A stretch of 64,000 nt of DNA from Halorhodospira halochloris. Lineage in GTDB: Bacteria; Pseudomonadota; Gammaproteobacteria; Nitrococcales; Halorhodospiraceae. Positions 1 to 8,548 of this stretch are shown here, in pieces. Below the pieces are notes generated by a model, which saw nothing but the letters and a program-made list of their open reading frames with translations, searched no databases and was not told the origin of the DNA. A program made the translations under genes and the position numbers. The DNA is taken from the NCBI RefSeq assembly GCF_002356555.2, contig NZ_AP017372.2:930001-994000 (forward strand). The letters run 5' to 3'. Positions within the stretch are counted from its first letter, which is position 1. The number at the start of each line of letters is the position of its first letter.

Positions 1-558
1 TGCCCTGGCCGTGGGCGGCGATCAACAGATCGCAGCGCACATCGACGTTTCCACCAAACTGTGCTGCGCCACAATATGAGCAGTATAGTAAAAGCTGACC
101 TTGGGGATGAGCAGTTCAGCTACCACATTGATGAGCAGGCCTGGTCTGCGGCAGAGCGTATGGATGGCAAGCTGTTGTTAGTTACCAGCCTAAATGATTA
201 CCAAGCTCAGACTATAGTCGACCGCTACCGCTCCTTGGCTGATATCGAGCGCGGATTTCGGGCCTTGAAGAGCACCCTGCAGATCGCACCAGTGCATCAC
301 CGCTTGCCGGATCGAATTCGGGCTCACGCGCTGATCTGCTTTCTAGCCTTGATTCTATACCGTTTACTGCGCATGCGCCTTAAGGCCAATAAGTCAGAAT
401 ATAGCGTCGAGCGCGCACTAGAAGCGCTGGAATCAGTGCAATGGCATAGGGTCAAGATAAACGGCGAGTCACATACCGGCGTTTCGGTTAGCAATCTGCA
501 ACGTAAGCTATTTAAAGATATGGAGGTGAAGCCGCCGAAACAAGCAACCACCGCCTAA
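1..558 (+). CDS. IS1634-family transposase, C-terminal part (runs off left edge)
   Basis: The reading frame is open from the first base and ends with TAA, so only the 3' part of the gene lies in the window. The protein contains the C-terminal half of a DDE transposase: a YRSLADIERGFRALKS stretch that carries the catalytic Glu region of IS1634/IS4-like enzymes, then PVHHRLPDRIRAHALICF, the usual continuation in this family. A GTG at 61 and ATG at 76 could act as internal starts but are unlikely to be the real one. The stop is followed within about 40 bp by a headless outer-membrane protein frame, so the right end of the insertion sequence should lie near 560-600. Family assignment is from recognised motifs; activity cannot be judged without the N-terminus. 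Confidence 0.8.
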   Translation, partial: CPGRGRRSTDRSAHRRFHQTVLRHNMSSIVKADLGDEQFSYHIDEQAWSAAERMDGKLLLVTSLNDYQAQTIVDRYRSLADIERGFRALKSTLQIAPVHHRLPDRIRAHALICFLALILYRLLRMRLKANKSEYSVERALEALESVQWHRVKINGESHTGVSVSNLQRKLFKDMEVKPPKQATTA

Positions 559-575
559 TGTTGTGCCAAGATTGA

Positions 576-1028
576 TTTGCGCCCCCGGCGCATCAGGTGC
601 TTATGGCTGTGGCTGTTGAAGTTGGGGGCGACGGGTATTCCATAGGTATTCGAACTGGTTATCTTGTTGCTTCCAGTTCAATGATTTATGCAAAAGTCTC
701 ATATCAAATGAGAAACTTTGAATATGAACATTCTAACTCATACGTTCCTGATGATGAGTTAGTATCCGGATCACTTTCTCAAGATGAAGACTTTTCTGGG
801 CTTGGTATCGGCATAGGTGCTGAGCAACAGTTTGAACAGATACCCTTAGCATTACGTGTAGAAGCAATGCTAATTGAATATGATGATGAAGAAGTTGGAG
901 ATGAAATGCTTAATCGAACGTATGATGCAGATGATCCCTTTAAGACAGTAGATATTTCGGATGATGAAGGCTCTTCTGCTACACCCACTGAAGTAAATGT
1001 TAATCTTCAAGCAGTTTATAGGTTCTGA
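576..1028 (+). pseudogene. Outer-membrane beta-barrel protein, 5' end lost
   Basis: This frame is open from just after a TGA at 573 and has no convincing ribosome site or signal peptide; the first possible start is GTG at 597. The about 145 residues look like the end of a small outer-membrane barrel: alternating polar and hydrophobic strands, acidic turns, and a terminal VYRF whose final Phe is the classic barrel C-terminus. The head is missing exactly where the IS1634-type element ends, so the simplest reading is that the insertion (or a deletion next to it) removed the N-terminus. Base composition is AT-richer than the core genes further right. It resembles the intact barrel gene at 1797 in type but not obviously in sequence. 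Confidence 0.6.
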
Positions 1029-1796
1029 TAATGCCTAAACAGTAGGCGATTATTGTTTGGTCTACCTTGTCAAAAAACCATGTGCGTGAGGAAGGGAGCG
1101 ATCGCTCTGATTTAGAGCCTCGCTCCGCCTGTCGAGTCTTATAACGCATGTTTTTTTGAGCTGCGCAGGAAGTTGGTGGAGTTACATATAGTGTGGCAGC
1201 AGTACCGCTAGCTTTTTGGTACAGACGATGAAACAGTGCAGTTGCTCAATCGTACGTCGTGACTGTCACGCAGTAGCTGATATGTATAACTACGGCTACG
1301 TCATCTTGCCATCCCGCGAGATCCTGATTCTATCGCGCCGAAAGCGATACTCGCCTTTACCGCGAACGGCGACCCCAGCGGTCGCGCCTCTTTATGGTGG
1401 GTTTGGTGGGTTTCGTGGGATCTTTCCTCTGCAGAACTAAAATTTGTCAGTCAAAATCGTCTGACAGTTTAGAGTAGGGGGCTGGATTGATCCCACCAAA
1501 CCCACCAGGATGTTCTTTGATGCCAGATTTAGTGTCGCTGATCGTGGTGCCTCGGCAGGGGGGGGTTCGAGGTCTCCTCTTGTTAGTGATTCCTCCTCCG
1601 ATAGCTATGACCAAGTATTGGTAGTCCACATAAAAAATCGCCCACAGTGCCCCACCCGCAAAAATGCATCAGTGATGACAATCTGTCCAGGCTATTCTTG
1701 GCAAAGTAGTGCAAAATAGCGACTGGCATGAGGTCCACAGAGAGTCTTCATGCTAGCCAGATAATTATTATTGGCCATGTTCCAAGAGGGGAGAGT
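1029..1796. other. Gene-poor spacer with inverted repeats
   Basis: About 770 bp without a supportable gene. Short frames here lack ribosome sites and family resemblance. It holds a GAGCGATCGCTC palindrome near 1099 and the long inverted repeat listed separately. Nothing else is recognisable. Confidence 0.5.
1396..1506. repeat. Inverted repeat GGTGGGTTTGGTGGG with internal hairpin
   Basis: GGTGGGTTTGGTGGG at 1396-1410 is perfectly complementary to 1492-1506. The left side also contains a second, shifted match (GGTGGGTTTCGTGGGATC, one mismatch to the complement of the right side). Between the arms lies a second hairpin, TGTCAG at 1445-1450 against CTGACA at 1461-1466. No T-run follows, so it is not a standard terminator. 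Confidence 0.6.
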
Positions 1797-2372
1797 ATGA
1801 TGAACTATTTGTGTAAAAAAACTGCACTGCGCGTTTTTTGTGCGGCTGCCATGTCGTTGTTCTCTTTATGTTCATTTGCAGCGCCAAAATTTGATCAAGC
1901 ACCTTACGGAGGGTTGCAGATAAGCTTTGTCGATGTCGATTATGGATGGAGGTCGGAGGAGGAGGCGAGTTTCACAACTGCCTTAGGCCGTTTAGGTATA
2001 CATGCTAGCGAGCGTTTTGCAGCGGAAGTGAGGTTTGGAACAGGTGTAACAAAAGACTCAGTTGGTTATTACAACGCAGATGATGATGTCGATCTTGAAA
2101 TCAAATATATACTGGGCGCATACGGCCTATGGCATGCTCATCTGGTTGACTTGTTTTCCGTATATGGACTCCTTGGCGTAACTAGAGCTGAAGCTGAGGC
2201 TTCTACGTCTGGGGGTTCATTGTCGGAGGAAGAGACCGGTTTCTCTTCAGGATTTGGCGCGGCTTTTTATTTTACCGATAGGGTCACGATTAACATCGAG
2301 TATATTAGCTACATCAATAGCAGCACATTCGATGTTGATGGTTTGAGTGGGGGCTTGTCTATGTTCTTCTAG
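1797..2372 (+). CDS. Small outer-membrane beta-barrel protein (porin-like)
   Basis: The 191-residue product starts at ATG 1797 behind a strong GAGGGGAG ribosome site; a second ATG follows directly. Residues 1-29 form a signal peptide (KK, hydrophobic stretch, cleavage after CSFAA). The rest is a run of amphipathic strands separated by acidic turns and ends in GGLSMFF, with the terminal Phe expected of proteins folded by the Bam complex. Length and pattern fit the eight-stranded OmpA/OmpX-like or 'outer membrane beta-barrel protein' families. Substrate and role are not visible. It has no operon partners: upstream is spacer and downstream is non-coding before the integrase stump. Confidence 0.75.
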   Translation: MMNYLCKKTALRVFCAAAMSLFSLCSFAAPKFDQAPYGGLQISFVDVDYGWRSEEEASFTTALGRLGIHASERFAAEVRFGTGVTKDSVGYYNADDDVDLEIKYILGAYGLWHAHLVDLFSVYGLLGVTRAEAEASTSGGSLSEEETGFSSGFGAAFYFTDRVTINIEYISYINSSTFDVDGLSGGLSMFF

Positions 2373-2750
2373 TCGCGACTTGGAGCATGAAAGAGTCTAC
2401 TTGGTTTAACCTTGGTGTTTTCAGCATACTGCCAGCAGCCTCCGACCGCAGACCGAGGTCTAGGGTCTGCAATGTCACAGGTTGGGCATGAAATGCCGCC
2501 GCCGAAGGACAAACGGGCGGCTATGAAGGGTGTCGCGTAAGTTATTGATTCTTCGTGTGCGCTCACGTGGAATCTGGAGCTACTCCAAGGGGTAGCCCTT
2601 CTTTGGGGACTGCCCAAGCCAAAAGGGGCGCTGAAGATGCCCTAAGTTCGAAGTGCGACGTCCTCAGGTAGAAGATGGGTGTAGCGTTGTAAAGTGCCCC
2701 AGCTCTCATGGAGCGTCAAGGCCCTAACTTCGTGAATTTGGTAACCTGCT
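2373..2750. other. Spacer without a supportable gene
   Basis: About 380 bp between the barrel gene and the integrase stump. Short frames on both strands have no ribosome site and no recognisable family features. It is possibly residual DNA from the element that carried the integrase. Confidence 0.4.
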
Positions 2751-3200
2751 TCAAACAGCCGAGGCGTACGGAGTGCGGGCTTCAGGGCCGCGTGGGCGCG
2801 GTTTGTCGAACCATTCTAGCAGCAGACGCATTTCTTCGGACGTCGGTCTTCGGTCTCGGATTTTGGAGCTGGAGGTGATGCGTGATTGACGGCACGTTTT
2901 GCGAGCGTTGGGAAGGGCTTGCGTGTCGAACTTGTAGTGCCATGCGTGCTGTGCGTAATCTAGCACGGTACCGAGGAAGATGAGGTCTTGGTTTACAGTC
3001 GAGCCGCCCGTGCCTGTCTTTCGGCGGGCGCGGGCGTAGTTGACGACGGCCTGCGTAGTAAGCTCGCACAGCGGTGTTTCGGCCAGCACCGTTTCGCATA
3101 GTGCCTCCAGTGCATAGCGCTTGGAGCGACCAAGCTTGCCCTCGAACTCTTCGAGGTAGTCCGTTACCAAGTCGGCAATGAATGAAGCTAGAATACTGAT
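2751..3200 (-). pseudogene. Tyrosine integrase remnant (core-binding part) abutting dusA
   Basis: On the minus strand, codons from 3200 down to about 2790 read as the SAM-like core-binding domain of a phage integrase: LITxYLEE-type start, ALCETVLAETPLCELTTQAV, then NQDLIFLGTVLDYAQHAWHY and a RPTSEEMRLLLEWFD stretch that normally introduces the catalytic domain. The catalytic domain (R...HxxR...Y) is absent and the frame closes at 2751. The N-terminus is also absent: upstream of 3200 the frame simply runs antisense through dusA. The homology therefore ends at the dusA start codon. Integrases that insert at the 5' end of dusA are a described group, so this is probably the relic of such an element. 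Confidence 0.7.
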
Positions 3201-4181
3201 ATGACAGGCAATCCCTTGAAACCAATACATGGGCCCTTGAGTGTGGCGCCGATGATGGATTGGACAACCACCCACGCCCGCTACTTTCTGCGTATACTTG
3301 CACCACGGGTGCGCCTCTATTCTGAGATGGTGCCAGTATTGGCCTTGTGGCATGGCGATCCGCAGCGTTTTCTCGACTATGACCCCGCGGAGCACCCAAT
3401 CGCCCTGCAACTCGGGGGCAGTTCGCCTGAGCAGCTTGCCTACGGATCCAGGTTGGCAGCTCAGTGGTGTTACGATGAGGTAAACCTTAACGTTGGTTGC
3501 CCGAGTGGACGAGTAAGTGCCGGGCGTTTCGGTGCCTGTTTGATGCTCGAGCCGGAGTTAGTGGCCGAGTGTGTTCAGGCCCTCCACGAAGGGGGTATCC
3601 CGGTTACTGTAAAGACCCGCATCGGGGTCGATGATCACGATAGTTACGACTATCTGCATGACTTTATCGCCAGGCTTGCTGAGGCCGGCTGCAGTAATTT
3701 TATTGTCCATGCCCGCAAGGCCTGGTTGAGTGGCTTAAGCCCCAAGGAAAACCGCGAAATACCGCCGCTCGATTACCCTCGTGTTCACCGTCTCAAGCGT
3801 GACTTTCCCCATCTTGAGATCGTCCTCAACGGCGGCATAGCCAGTGAAGAGGTACTGCTTGAGCAGTTTGGATATGTCGATGGCGTCATGGTAGGCCGCG
3901 AGGCCTTTGCTAACCCCTACAGCATGGCCCTGTGGGAGTGCTCGATAATGGGTGGCGAGCCGCCAGCGCGGCGCGAGGCAGTAGAACAGTATCTACCCTA
4001 TGTTGAAAGGCAGCGTCAGCTCGGGGTGCCTATGTCGCAGCTGGTAAAGGTGCTCATGGGGTTATACCGTGGCTGCAAGGGGGCGCGGCTGTGGCGGCGC
4101 CATCTTACCGAAGGCAGTCAACAACCGGGCGCCGGGCCTGAGGTGATTACTCAGGCGCTGCGCCAGGTGGAAAAGCATTAA
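3201..4181 (+). CDS. dusA: tRNA-dihydrouridine synthase A
   Basis: FMN- and NADPH-dependent reduction of uridine in the D-loop of tRNA (U20/U20a in DusA enzymes). The 326-residue protein has the TIM-barrel hallmarks: VAPMMDWTTTHAR near the N-terminus, NVGCPSGRV with the catalytic Cys near residue 100, VKTRIGVDD, HARKAWLSGLSPKENRE (diagnostic of the DusA subgroup, near 172-188) and LNGGI followed by VMVGREAFANP for phosphate binding. Length is normal. The start at ATG 3201 has no clear Shine-Dalgarno, and the sequence right before it belongs to the integrase stump, so the native promoter may have been replaced or lost. It converges with lpxH (12 bp between stops). Confidence 0.95.
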   Translation: MTGNPLKPIHGPLSVAPMMDWTTTHARYFLRILAPRVRLYSEMVPVLALWHGDPQRFLDYDPAEHPIALQLGGSSPEQLAYGSRLAAQWCYDEVNLNVGCPSGRVSAGRFGACLMLEPELVAECVQALHEGGIPVTVKTRIGVDDHDSYDYLHDFIARLAEAGCSNFIVHARKAWLSGLSPKENREIPPLDYPRVHRLKRDFPHLEIVLNGGIASEEVLLEQFGYVDGVMVGREAFANPYSMALWECSIMGGEPPARREAVEQYLPYVERQRQLGVPMSQLVKVLMGLYRGCKGARLWRRHLTEGSQQPGAGPEVITQALRQVEKH

Positions 4182-4193
4182 AAGCGTCTCAAC

Positions 4194-4925
4194 TTAACCA
4201 GTCTCAAGGGCGAGAGTTTCCAGTTCCCATTTCTGCTCGGTGCAGCGCAGCACGCTGCCCTGTTCATACCAGTCGCCGACAACGAAACGGGCCCCTGGGC
4301 CGGCAGTGGCGTCAAATCGATGGATATTGGGACGGTGGGTGTGGCCGTGAATGAGCCACTGAACATCGTATTTGGCCATTATCTCATCAACGGCCTGCGG
4401 CGATACATCCATGATCTCTTCGGTTAACTCGCTGTTGCGGCTTTTGCTCCGGTCGCGCGCCTCGCGTGCCTTGGCTAGGCGCTGCTCAATGCTCAAAGCG
4501 AGGAACTCTTGCTGCCAGCGCGGGTCTCGCACCATGGCGCGAAAATCTTGATACTCATGATCTTCAGTACAGAGACTGTCACCGTGGAGGATCAACGCTC
4601 GGTGGCCATGGATATCTACGATGCTCGGTTCGTCGAGCAGATGAGTGCCGGTTAGCTGACAAAATCGTTCACCGAGGAGGAAGTCACGATTGCCATGCAT
4701 AATGTATACTGGCGCGCGGGTTGCTGCTCTGTTGAGCAGCTGAATAGTGGGTTCATCGCCGCTTATAGCATCATCCCCGATCCACGCCTCGAATAGATCG
4801 CCCAGGATGTAAATGGCCTCGGCATGGGGCGCTTCACGCTCAAGGAATCTCCCGAAGGTTTGGACGATGTCTGCTCGGGAAGGGTCGAGATGCAGATCGG
4901 CGATAAATAGAACTGGTTTAGCCAT
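4194..4925 (-). CDS. lpxH: UDP-2,3-diacylglucosamine diphosphatase
   Basis: Fourth step of lipid A synthesis: hydrolysis of UDP-2,3-diacylglucosamine to lipid X at the inner membrane. The calcineurin-like metal site is complete: D10-x-H12, GDLFEAW (D43), GNRDFL (N79), HGD (H114) and the final GHTH (H195, H197). The protein is 243 residues with the start placed at ATG 4925 (MAKPVLFIADLHLD). A longer frame from 5030 would add 35 unlike residues that overlap the gltX upstream region. It is divergent from gltX, so the roughly 50-bp gap at 4926-4973 must hold both start signals. In enterics lpxH also lies close to cysS, so this neighbourhood is conserved. Confidence 0.93.
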   Translation of the reverse strand: MAKPVLFIADLHLDPSRADIVQTFGRFLEREAPHAEAIYILGDLFEAWIGDDAISGDEPTIQLLNRAATRAPVYIMHGNRDFLLGERFCQLTGTHLLDEPSIVDIHGHRALILHGDSLCTEDHEYQDFRAMVRDPRWQQEFLALSIEQRLAKAREARDRSKSRNSELTEEIMDVSPQAVDEIMAKYDVQWLIHGHTHRPNIHRFDATAGPGARFVVGDWYEQGSVLRCTEQKWELETLALETG

Positions 4926-4973
4926 GCGGCGCTCCCTGGCAATGGATTTTACAAAGTCTGTAGAATAGTTTTT

Positions 4974-6413
4974 ATGAAAGATAACACTGTGAAGACACGT
5001 TTTGCACCGAGCCCTACGGGAGCTCTCCACCTTGGTAACCTGCGGACTGCCCTGTTCAGCGCGTTATTAGCGCGCGGCCGCGGAGGTAAGTTCGTGCTGC
5101 GGATTGAGGATACCGACCGCGAGCGCTATAAGCCTGAGGCCGCCGAGGCCCTTATGGCCGATCTGCGCTGGGTCGGTCTGGATTGGCATGAGGGCCCCGA
5201 GCAGGGCGGTCCCGGCGGGCCGTATTATCAGTACGAGCGCAGCCACATCTATGCCGCTTACTACCATCAGCTCGAACAAAGCGCTAACGCCTATCCCTGC
5301 TTCTGTAGCGAGAAAGAACTAGAGATGGCGCGCCGGGCCCAGCGCGCCGCTGGCAAGCCGCCGCGCTATCCCGGTACTTGTGCCCGTTTGTCGGCTCAAG
5401 AGGTCGAGCGCAAGCGGGCCGAGGGTAAGCCCGAGACGCTGCGTTTTCGGGTCCCGCCCGGCGAGGAGATCTCATTCGTCGACGCGGTCCATGGTGAACA
5501 GCGCTTTCGCACCGACGACTTGGGTGATTTTATTATTCGCCGGGCTGATGGCACCGCAGCCTACCTGTTTACTAATTCGGTAGATGATGCCTTGATGGGG
5601 ATCACTGATGTGCTGCGTGGTGACGATCATCTGACCAATACCCCACGCCAACTCTTGATCCTGCGGGCGCTTGATCTGCCTGCGCCACGCTATGCGCACA
5701 TGGGGCTGATACTTGGTGATGATAGTGCCCCGCTATCCAAGCGCAACGGCAGTCGTTCTGTCGCCGATTTGGAGCAGTCCGGTTACTTGCCCGAGGCAGT
5801 TGCCAACTATTTGGCCCGGATTGGGCACGTTTATGAACAAGGCGAACAGCTACTTGATCTTGATGAGCTTGCCGCCGGTTTTGATCCGTCACGGTTGAGC
5901 ACCGCGCCATCGCGTTTCGATCCTAACCACTTATTACACTGGCAGGAACTGGCTGTTCAAGCCGCAAGCCCGTTAAGGCTGCGGGCGTGGATGGGGATTG
6001 ACGCGCTTACCCCGCCTGGCTACGCAGACGAACTAGTTAGCGCAATTCGGGCCAATGTGCGCTTTCCCGAAGAGGCTCGAGATTGGGCCAAAAGGGTGTT
6101 TGGGCCACCGCCAGAGCTTGATGACAAGGCCCATAAGGCTTTGGTCGAGGCGGGCGAGGGCTTTTTCGCTGCCGCAGCGGATTGTGCAGAACAAGGCTAT
6201 AACCGCTATCAGGGGTTGACCGCGGCCATTAAAGAGCAGACCGGGGCCAAAGGTAAGGCCCTGTTTATGCCCCTGCGCGCTGCTTTGACGGGGCGCTGTA
6301 GCGGCCCTGAGTTGCAACCCCTAGTAGATCTTATGGGTGGTGAGCGAGTGGTAGAGCGTCTGCGGCGAGCAGCTCAGGTGGCTGCCGAAGATCATGGGCA
6401 AAGGGAGGAGTAA
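4974..6413 (+). CDS. gltX: Glutamate--tRNA ligase
   Basis: Class I synthetase charging tRNA-Glu (and possibly tRNA-Gln if non-discriminating). 479 residues. The HIGH-type motif is [11 protein letters not shown] (about 11-21), followed by [10 protein letters not shown]. Candidate zinc ligands are C109, C111 and C136, with Y132 in place of the fourth. The KMSKS-equivalent is [11 protein letters not shown] with K256, the usual degenerate form in GltX. The C-terminal part is the all-helical anticodon-binding domain. The stop overlaps the cysS start (TAATG), so the two are translationally coupled. The tRNA-Glu gene at 11613 supplies its substrate. Whether it also misacylates tRNA-Gln cannot be told from sequence alone. 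Confidence 0.95.
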   Translation: MKDNTVKTRFAPSPTGALHLGNLRTALFSALLARGRGGKFVLRIEDTDRERYKPEAAEALMADLRWVGLDWHEGPEQGGPGGPYYQYERSHIYAAYYHQLEQSANAYPCFCSEKELEMARRAQRAAGKPPRYPGTCARLSAQEVERKRAEGKPETLRFRVPPGEEISFVDAVHGEQRFRTDDLGDFIIRRADGTAAYLFTNSVDDALMGITDVLRGDDHLTNTPRQLLILRALDLPAPRYAHMGLILGDDSAPLSKRNGSRSVADLEQSGYLPEAVANYLARIGHVYEQGEQLLDLDELAAGFDPSRLSTAPSRFDPNHLLHWQELAVQAASPLRLRAWMGIDALTPPGYADELVSAIRANVRFPEEARDWAKRVFGPPPELDDKAHKALVEAGEGFFAAAADCAEQGYNRYQGLTAAIKEQTGAKGKALFMPLRAALTGRCSGPELQPLVDLMGGERVVERLRRAAQVAAEDHGQREE

Positions 6414-7801
6414 TGCTCAGGATCCACAATAGCCTAAGTGGTGCCAAGGAGGTTTTTGAGCCAATCGAACCCGGTAAGGTGCGCATCTACGTCTGCGGCA
6501 TGACCGTATATGACTACTGCCACTTGGGCCATGCTCGGGCCTTGGTGGTCTTCGATGCCATAGTGCGCTACCTGCGCTGGTTAGGCTATGAAGTCGTCTA
6601 TGTCCGCAACATTACCGATATCGACGACAAGATCATCAAGCGTGCCGCCGAAAATGGCGAGTCGCTCAGCGATCTTACCTCCCGCTTTATCGCTGCCATG
6701 CATGAAGATTGTGCCGCGCTTGGGGTCGGTCCCCCGGACCATGAGCCAAGGGCGACAGAGTCTTTGCAATCGATGATCGAGCTAATCGGCCAGCTCATAG
6801 AGCGTGGCCATGCTTACGCTGCCGATAATGGCGATGTCTATTTCTCGGTGGCGAGTTTTGCCGATTACGGCAAGCTTTCCGGGCGCAGGCTTGAGGACCT
6901 GCGGGCCGGATCGCGCATAGAGCCGGATGAGGCGAAGAGTGATCCAGCTGACTTCGTCCTCTGGAAGGCGGCGAAGGAGGGCGAGCCGGCTTGGCCTTCG
7001 CCGTGGGGGGACGGGCGTCCGGGCTGGCATATTGAGTGCTCGGCTATGTCGCGTGATCTGCTCGGCGAGCACTTTGATATCCACGGTGGGGGCTTAGATC
7101 TGCAGTTTCCTCACCATGAGAATGAGATCGCCCAGAGTGAGTGCGCCTCGGGTAAGAAGTTCGTTAATTACTGGATTCACAACGGCCATGTGCGGGTCGG
7201 TGATGAGAAGATGGCCAAATCTCTGGGCAACTTCTACACCGTTCGGGATGTGCTCGCCGAGCATCCAGCCGAAGTGGTGCGCCTGTTTCTGCTCTCGAGC
7301 CATTACCGTAGCCCACTGAGCTATACTTTTGCGGCGCTCGACGAGGCAAAGGGCAGCCTTGAGCGGCTGTATAACGCCCTGCGCGATCTTGATGGTGACT
7401 GCTCCTCACCAGATAGGCAAAGCGAGTATAGTGAGCGCTTCCGGGCGGCGATGGATGATGATTTCAATACTCGTGAGGCGTTGGCTGTACTGTTTGAGCT
7501 GGCTCGTGAAGTAAATCGTCACCGTGAAGCGGGCGAAGCCGAACAGGCGCGTAACAAGGCCGGCGAGTTGCGTGAGTTGGGCAGCATACTGGGATTGCTG
7601 GAGCAGAGCCCGGAAGATTTTATGAAGGGCAGCTTCTCAGCTGAAGAGCGCGCGGCGATCGAAGACTTGATAGAGCAGCGTCAGCAAGCGCGCAAAGACC
7701 GCAACTTTGCCGAGGCCGATCGGATACGCGATCAGTTACATGAGCGTGGCATAGCCCTTGAAGATACGCCCCATGGGACTAAGTGGCGAAAAGAACAGTG
7801 A
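6413..7801 (+). CDS. cysS: Cysteine--tRNA ligase
   Basis: Charges tRNA-Cys in the cytoplasm. 462 residues, almost exactly the E. coli length. C28 in [17 protein letters not shown] is the first zinc ligand and HLGH (37-40) is the HIGH motif. [10 protein letters not shown] and [15 protein letters not shown] supply the remaining zinc ligands and the adenylate site. KMAKSLGNF (about 266) is the KMSKS loop. The C-terminal helical bundle ends in the usual HGTKWR. It starts on the ATG that overlaps the gltX stop. Preceding AGGGAGGAG is a strong ribosome site inside gltX. Confidence 0.96.
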   Translation: MLRIHNSLSGAKEVFEPIEPGKVRIYVCGMTVYDYCHLGHARALVVFDAIVRYLRWLGYEVVYVRNITDIDDKIIKRAAENGESLSDLTSRFIAAMHEDCAALGVGPPDHEPRATESLQSMIELIGQLIERGHAYAADNGDVYFSVASFADYGKLSGRRLEDLRAGSRIEPDEAKSDPADFVLWKAAKEGEPAWPSPWGDGRPGWHIECSAMSRDLLGEHFDIHGGGLDLQFPHHENEIAQSECASGKKFVNYWIHNGHVRVGDEKMAKSLGNFYTVRDVLAEHPAEVVRLFLLSSHYRSPLSYTFAALDEAKGSLERLYNALRDLDGDCSSPDRQSEYSERFRAAMDDDFNTREALAVLFELAREVNRHREAGEAEQARNKAGELRELGSILGLLEQSPEDFMKGSFSAEERAAIEDLIEQRQQARKDRNFAEADRIRDQLHERGIALEDTPHGTKWRKEQ

Positions 7802-7841
7802 AGCCTGGTAATGGCTCTATAGTGATATTTGGGGTGGTTGC

Positions 7842-8255
7842 ATGGATACGCTGACGGCTGTAGCGCTGGTGGTTGCTGTAGCGGCGACAGGTGTGGCGAT
7901 CGTGGCTGCATGGCACGCGCTGGGCCTCACTGGCCGCATAAAGCGGGCCGAAAAGCGCATGGAAGGGCTAGAGGCAACTACGCAGCAGATATTGGAGCAC
8001 TTTCAGGGGTTATCGGCAGGAGCGGTAGGCCAGGGTGAGCACCTGGCCAGGCTCGAACAGAATCTGGCGCGTCTGCGCCGCCGGCTTGATCAGGTGGCAG
8101 CAGCGGGTGGCTCCGACGGCGGGAGGTTTAACCAGGCTATACGGATGGCGCGCAAAGGGGCTGCAGCGCAGGAGATAGCTGAGACGTGCCAGATAAGCCA
8201 GGTCGAGGCCGACCTGGTGGTGTTACTGCATTCGCCTTCGAGTGGCGAAAAGTAG
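7842..8255 (+). CDS. DUF2802 membrane-anchored protein
   Basis: A 137-residue protein with one N-terminal transmembrane helix (residues 5-27), a coiled-coil middle rich in RAEKRMEGLE and LARLEQNLARLRRRL heptads, and a C-terminal helix-turn-helix-like segment (NQAIRMARKGAAAQEIAETCQISQVEADLVVLL). That tail is the signature of DUF2802. These proteins are typically found beside cheW and flagellar genes in gammaproteobacteria; function is unknown. Here it is followed by convergent flagellar-type genes, which fits. It may be transcribed with gltX-cysS (40-bp gap). Confidence 0.8.
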   Translation: MDTLTAVALVVAVAATGVAIVAAWHALGLTGRIKRAEKRMEGLEATTQQILEHFQGLSAGAVGQGEHLARLEQNLARLRRRLDQVAAAGGSDGGRFNQAIRMARKGAAAQEIAETCQISQVEADLVVLLHSPSSGEK

Positions 8256-8317
8256 CAGATTGGCAGATGCAGAGGGGGCAAGGTTATACCAAATATATGC
8301 GTGGTATTCTTCTCGGC

Positions 8318-8548
8318 TCAGTCGTTTCGCTGGTTAACTTGGTCGCGCACCTCATTGGCGTGTGCAAAGAGGGTGCAGATTACCGCTTCTAACTCCTCAG
8401 GTAATTCATCCGGTGGGGTTATGTCCCCAAGTGCAGCTATAAGATCCAAGTCCCCGGCGAGCGGGATATCATATTCCTCGGCGCGTCGCACAATGTCCTC
8501 GCCGCGCGGGTTGTTGGTGGGCGCGATGCTGTGATCAGGCTTGTTCAT
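8318..8548 (-). CDS. FlhB-like C-terminal domain protein
   Basis: A 76-residue protein resembling the cytoplasmic C-terminal domain of the flagellar export switch FlhB (and EscU/YscU relatives): VRRAEEYDIPLAGDLDLIAALGDI followed by the PDELPEELEAVICTLFAHANEV helix. The N-terminal part is shorter than in most stand-alone FlhB-like proteins, and the autocleavage NPTH sequence is not present (only NNPRG), so it should not self-cleave. Stand-alone FlhB-C proteins are known next to fliK-like genes and can partly replace the FlhB tail in some bacteria. Its ATG lies inside the end of the upstream gene (14-bp overlap), so translation is coupled. Confidence 0.75.
   Translation of the reverse strand: MNKPDHSIAPTNNPRGEDIVRRAEEYDIPLAGDLDLIAALGDITPPDELPEELEAVICTLFAHANEVRDQVNQRND

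Noticed and set aside
1216-1440. 74-codon ORF in the first spacer
   Set aside because: No ribosome site, no family resemblance, and its end consists of the G-rich inverted repeat.
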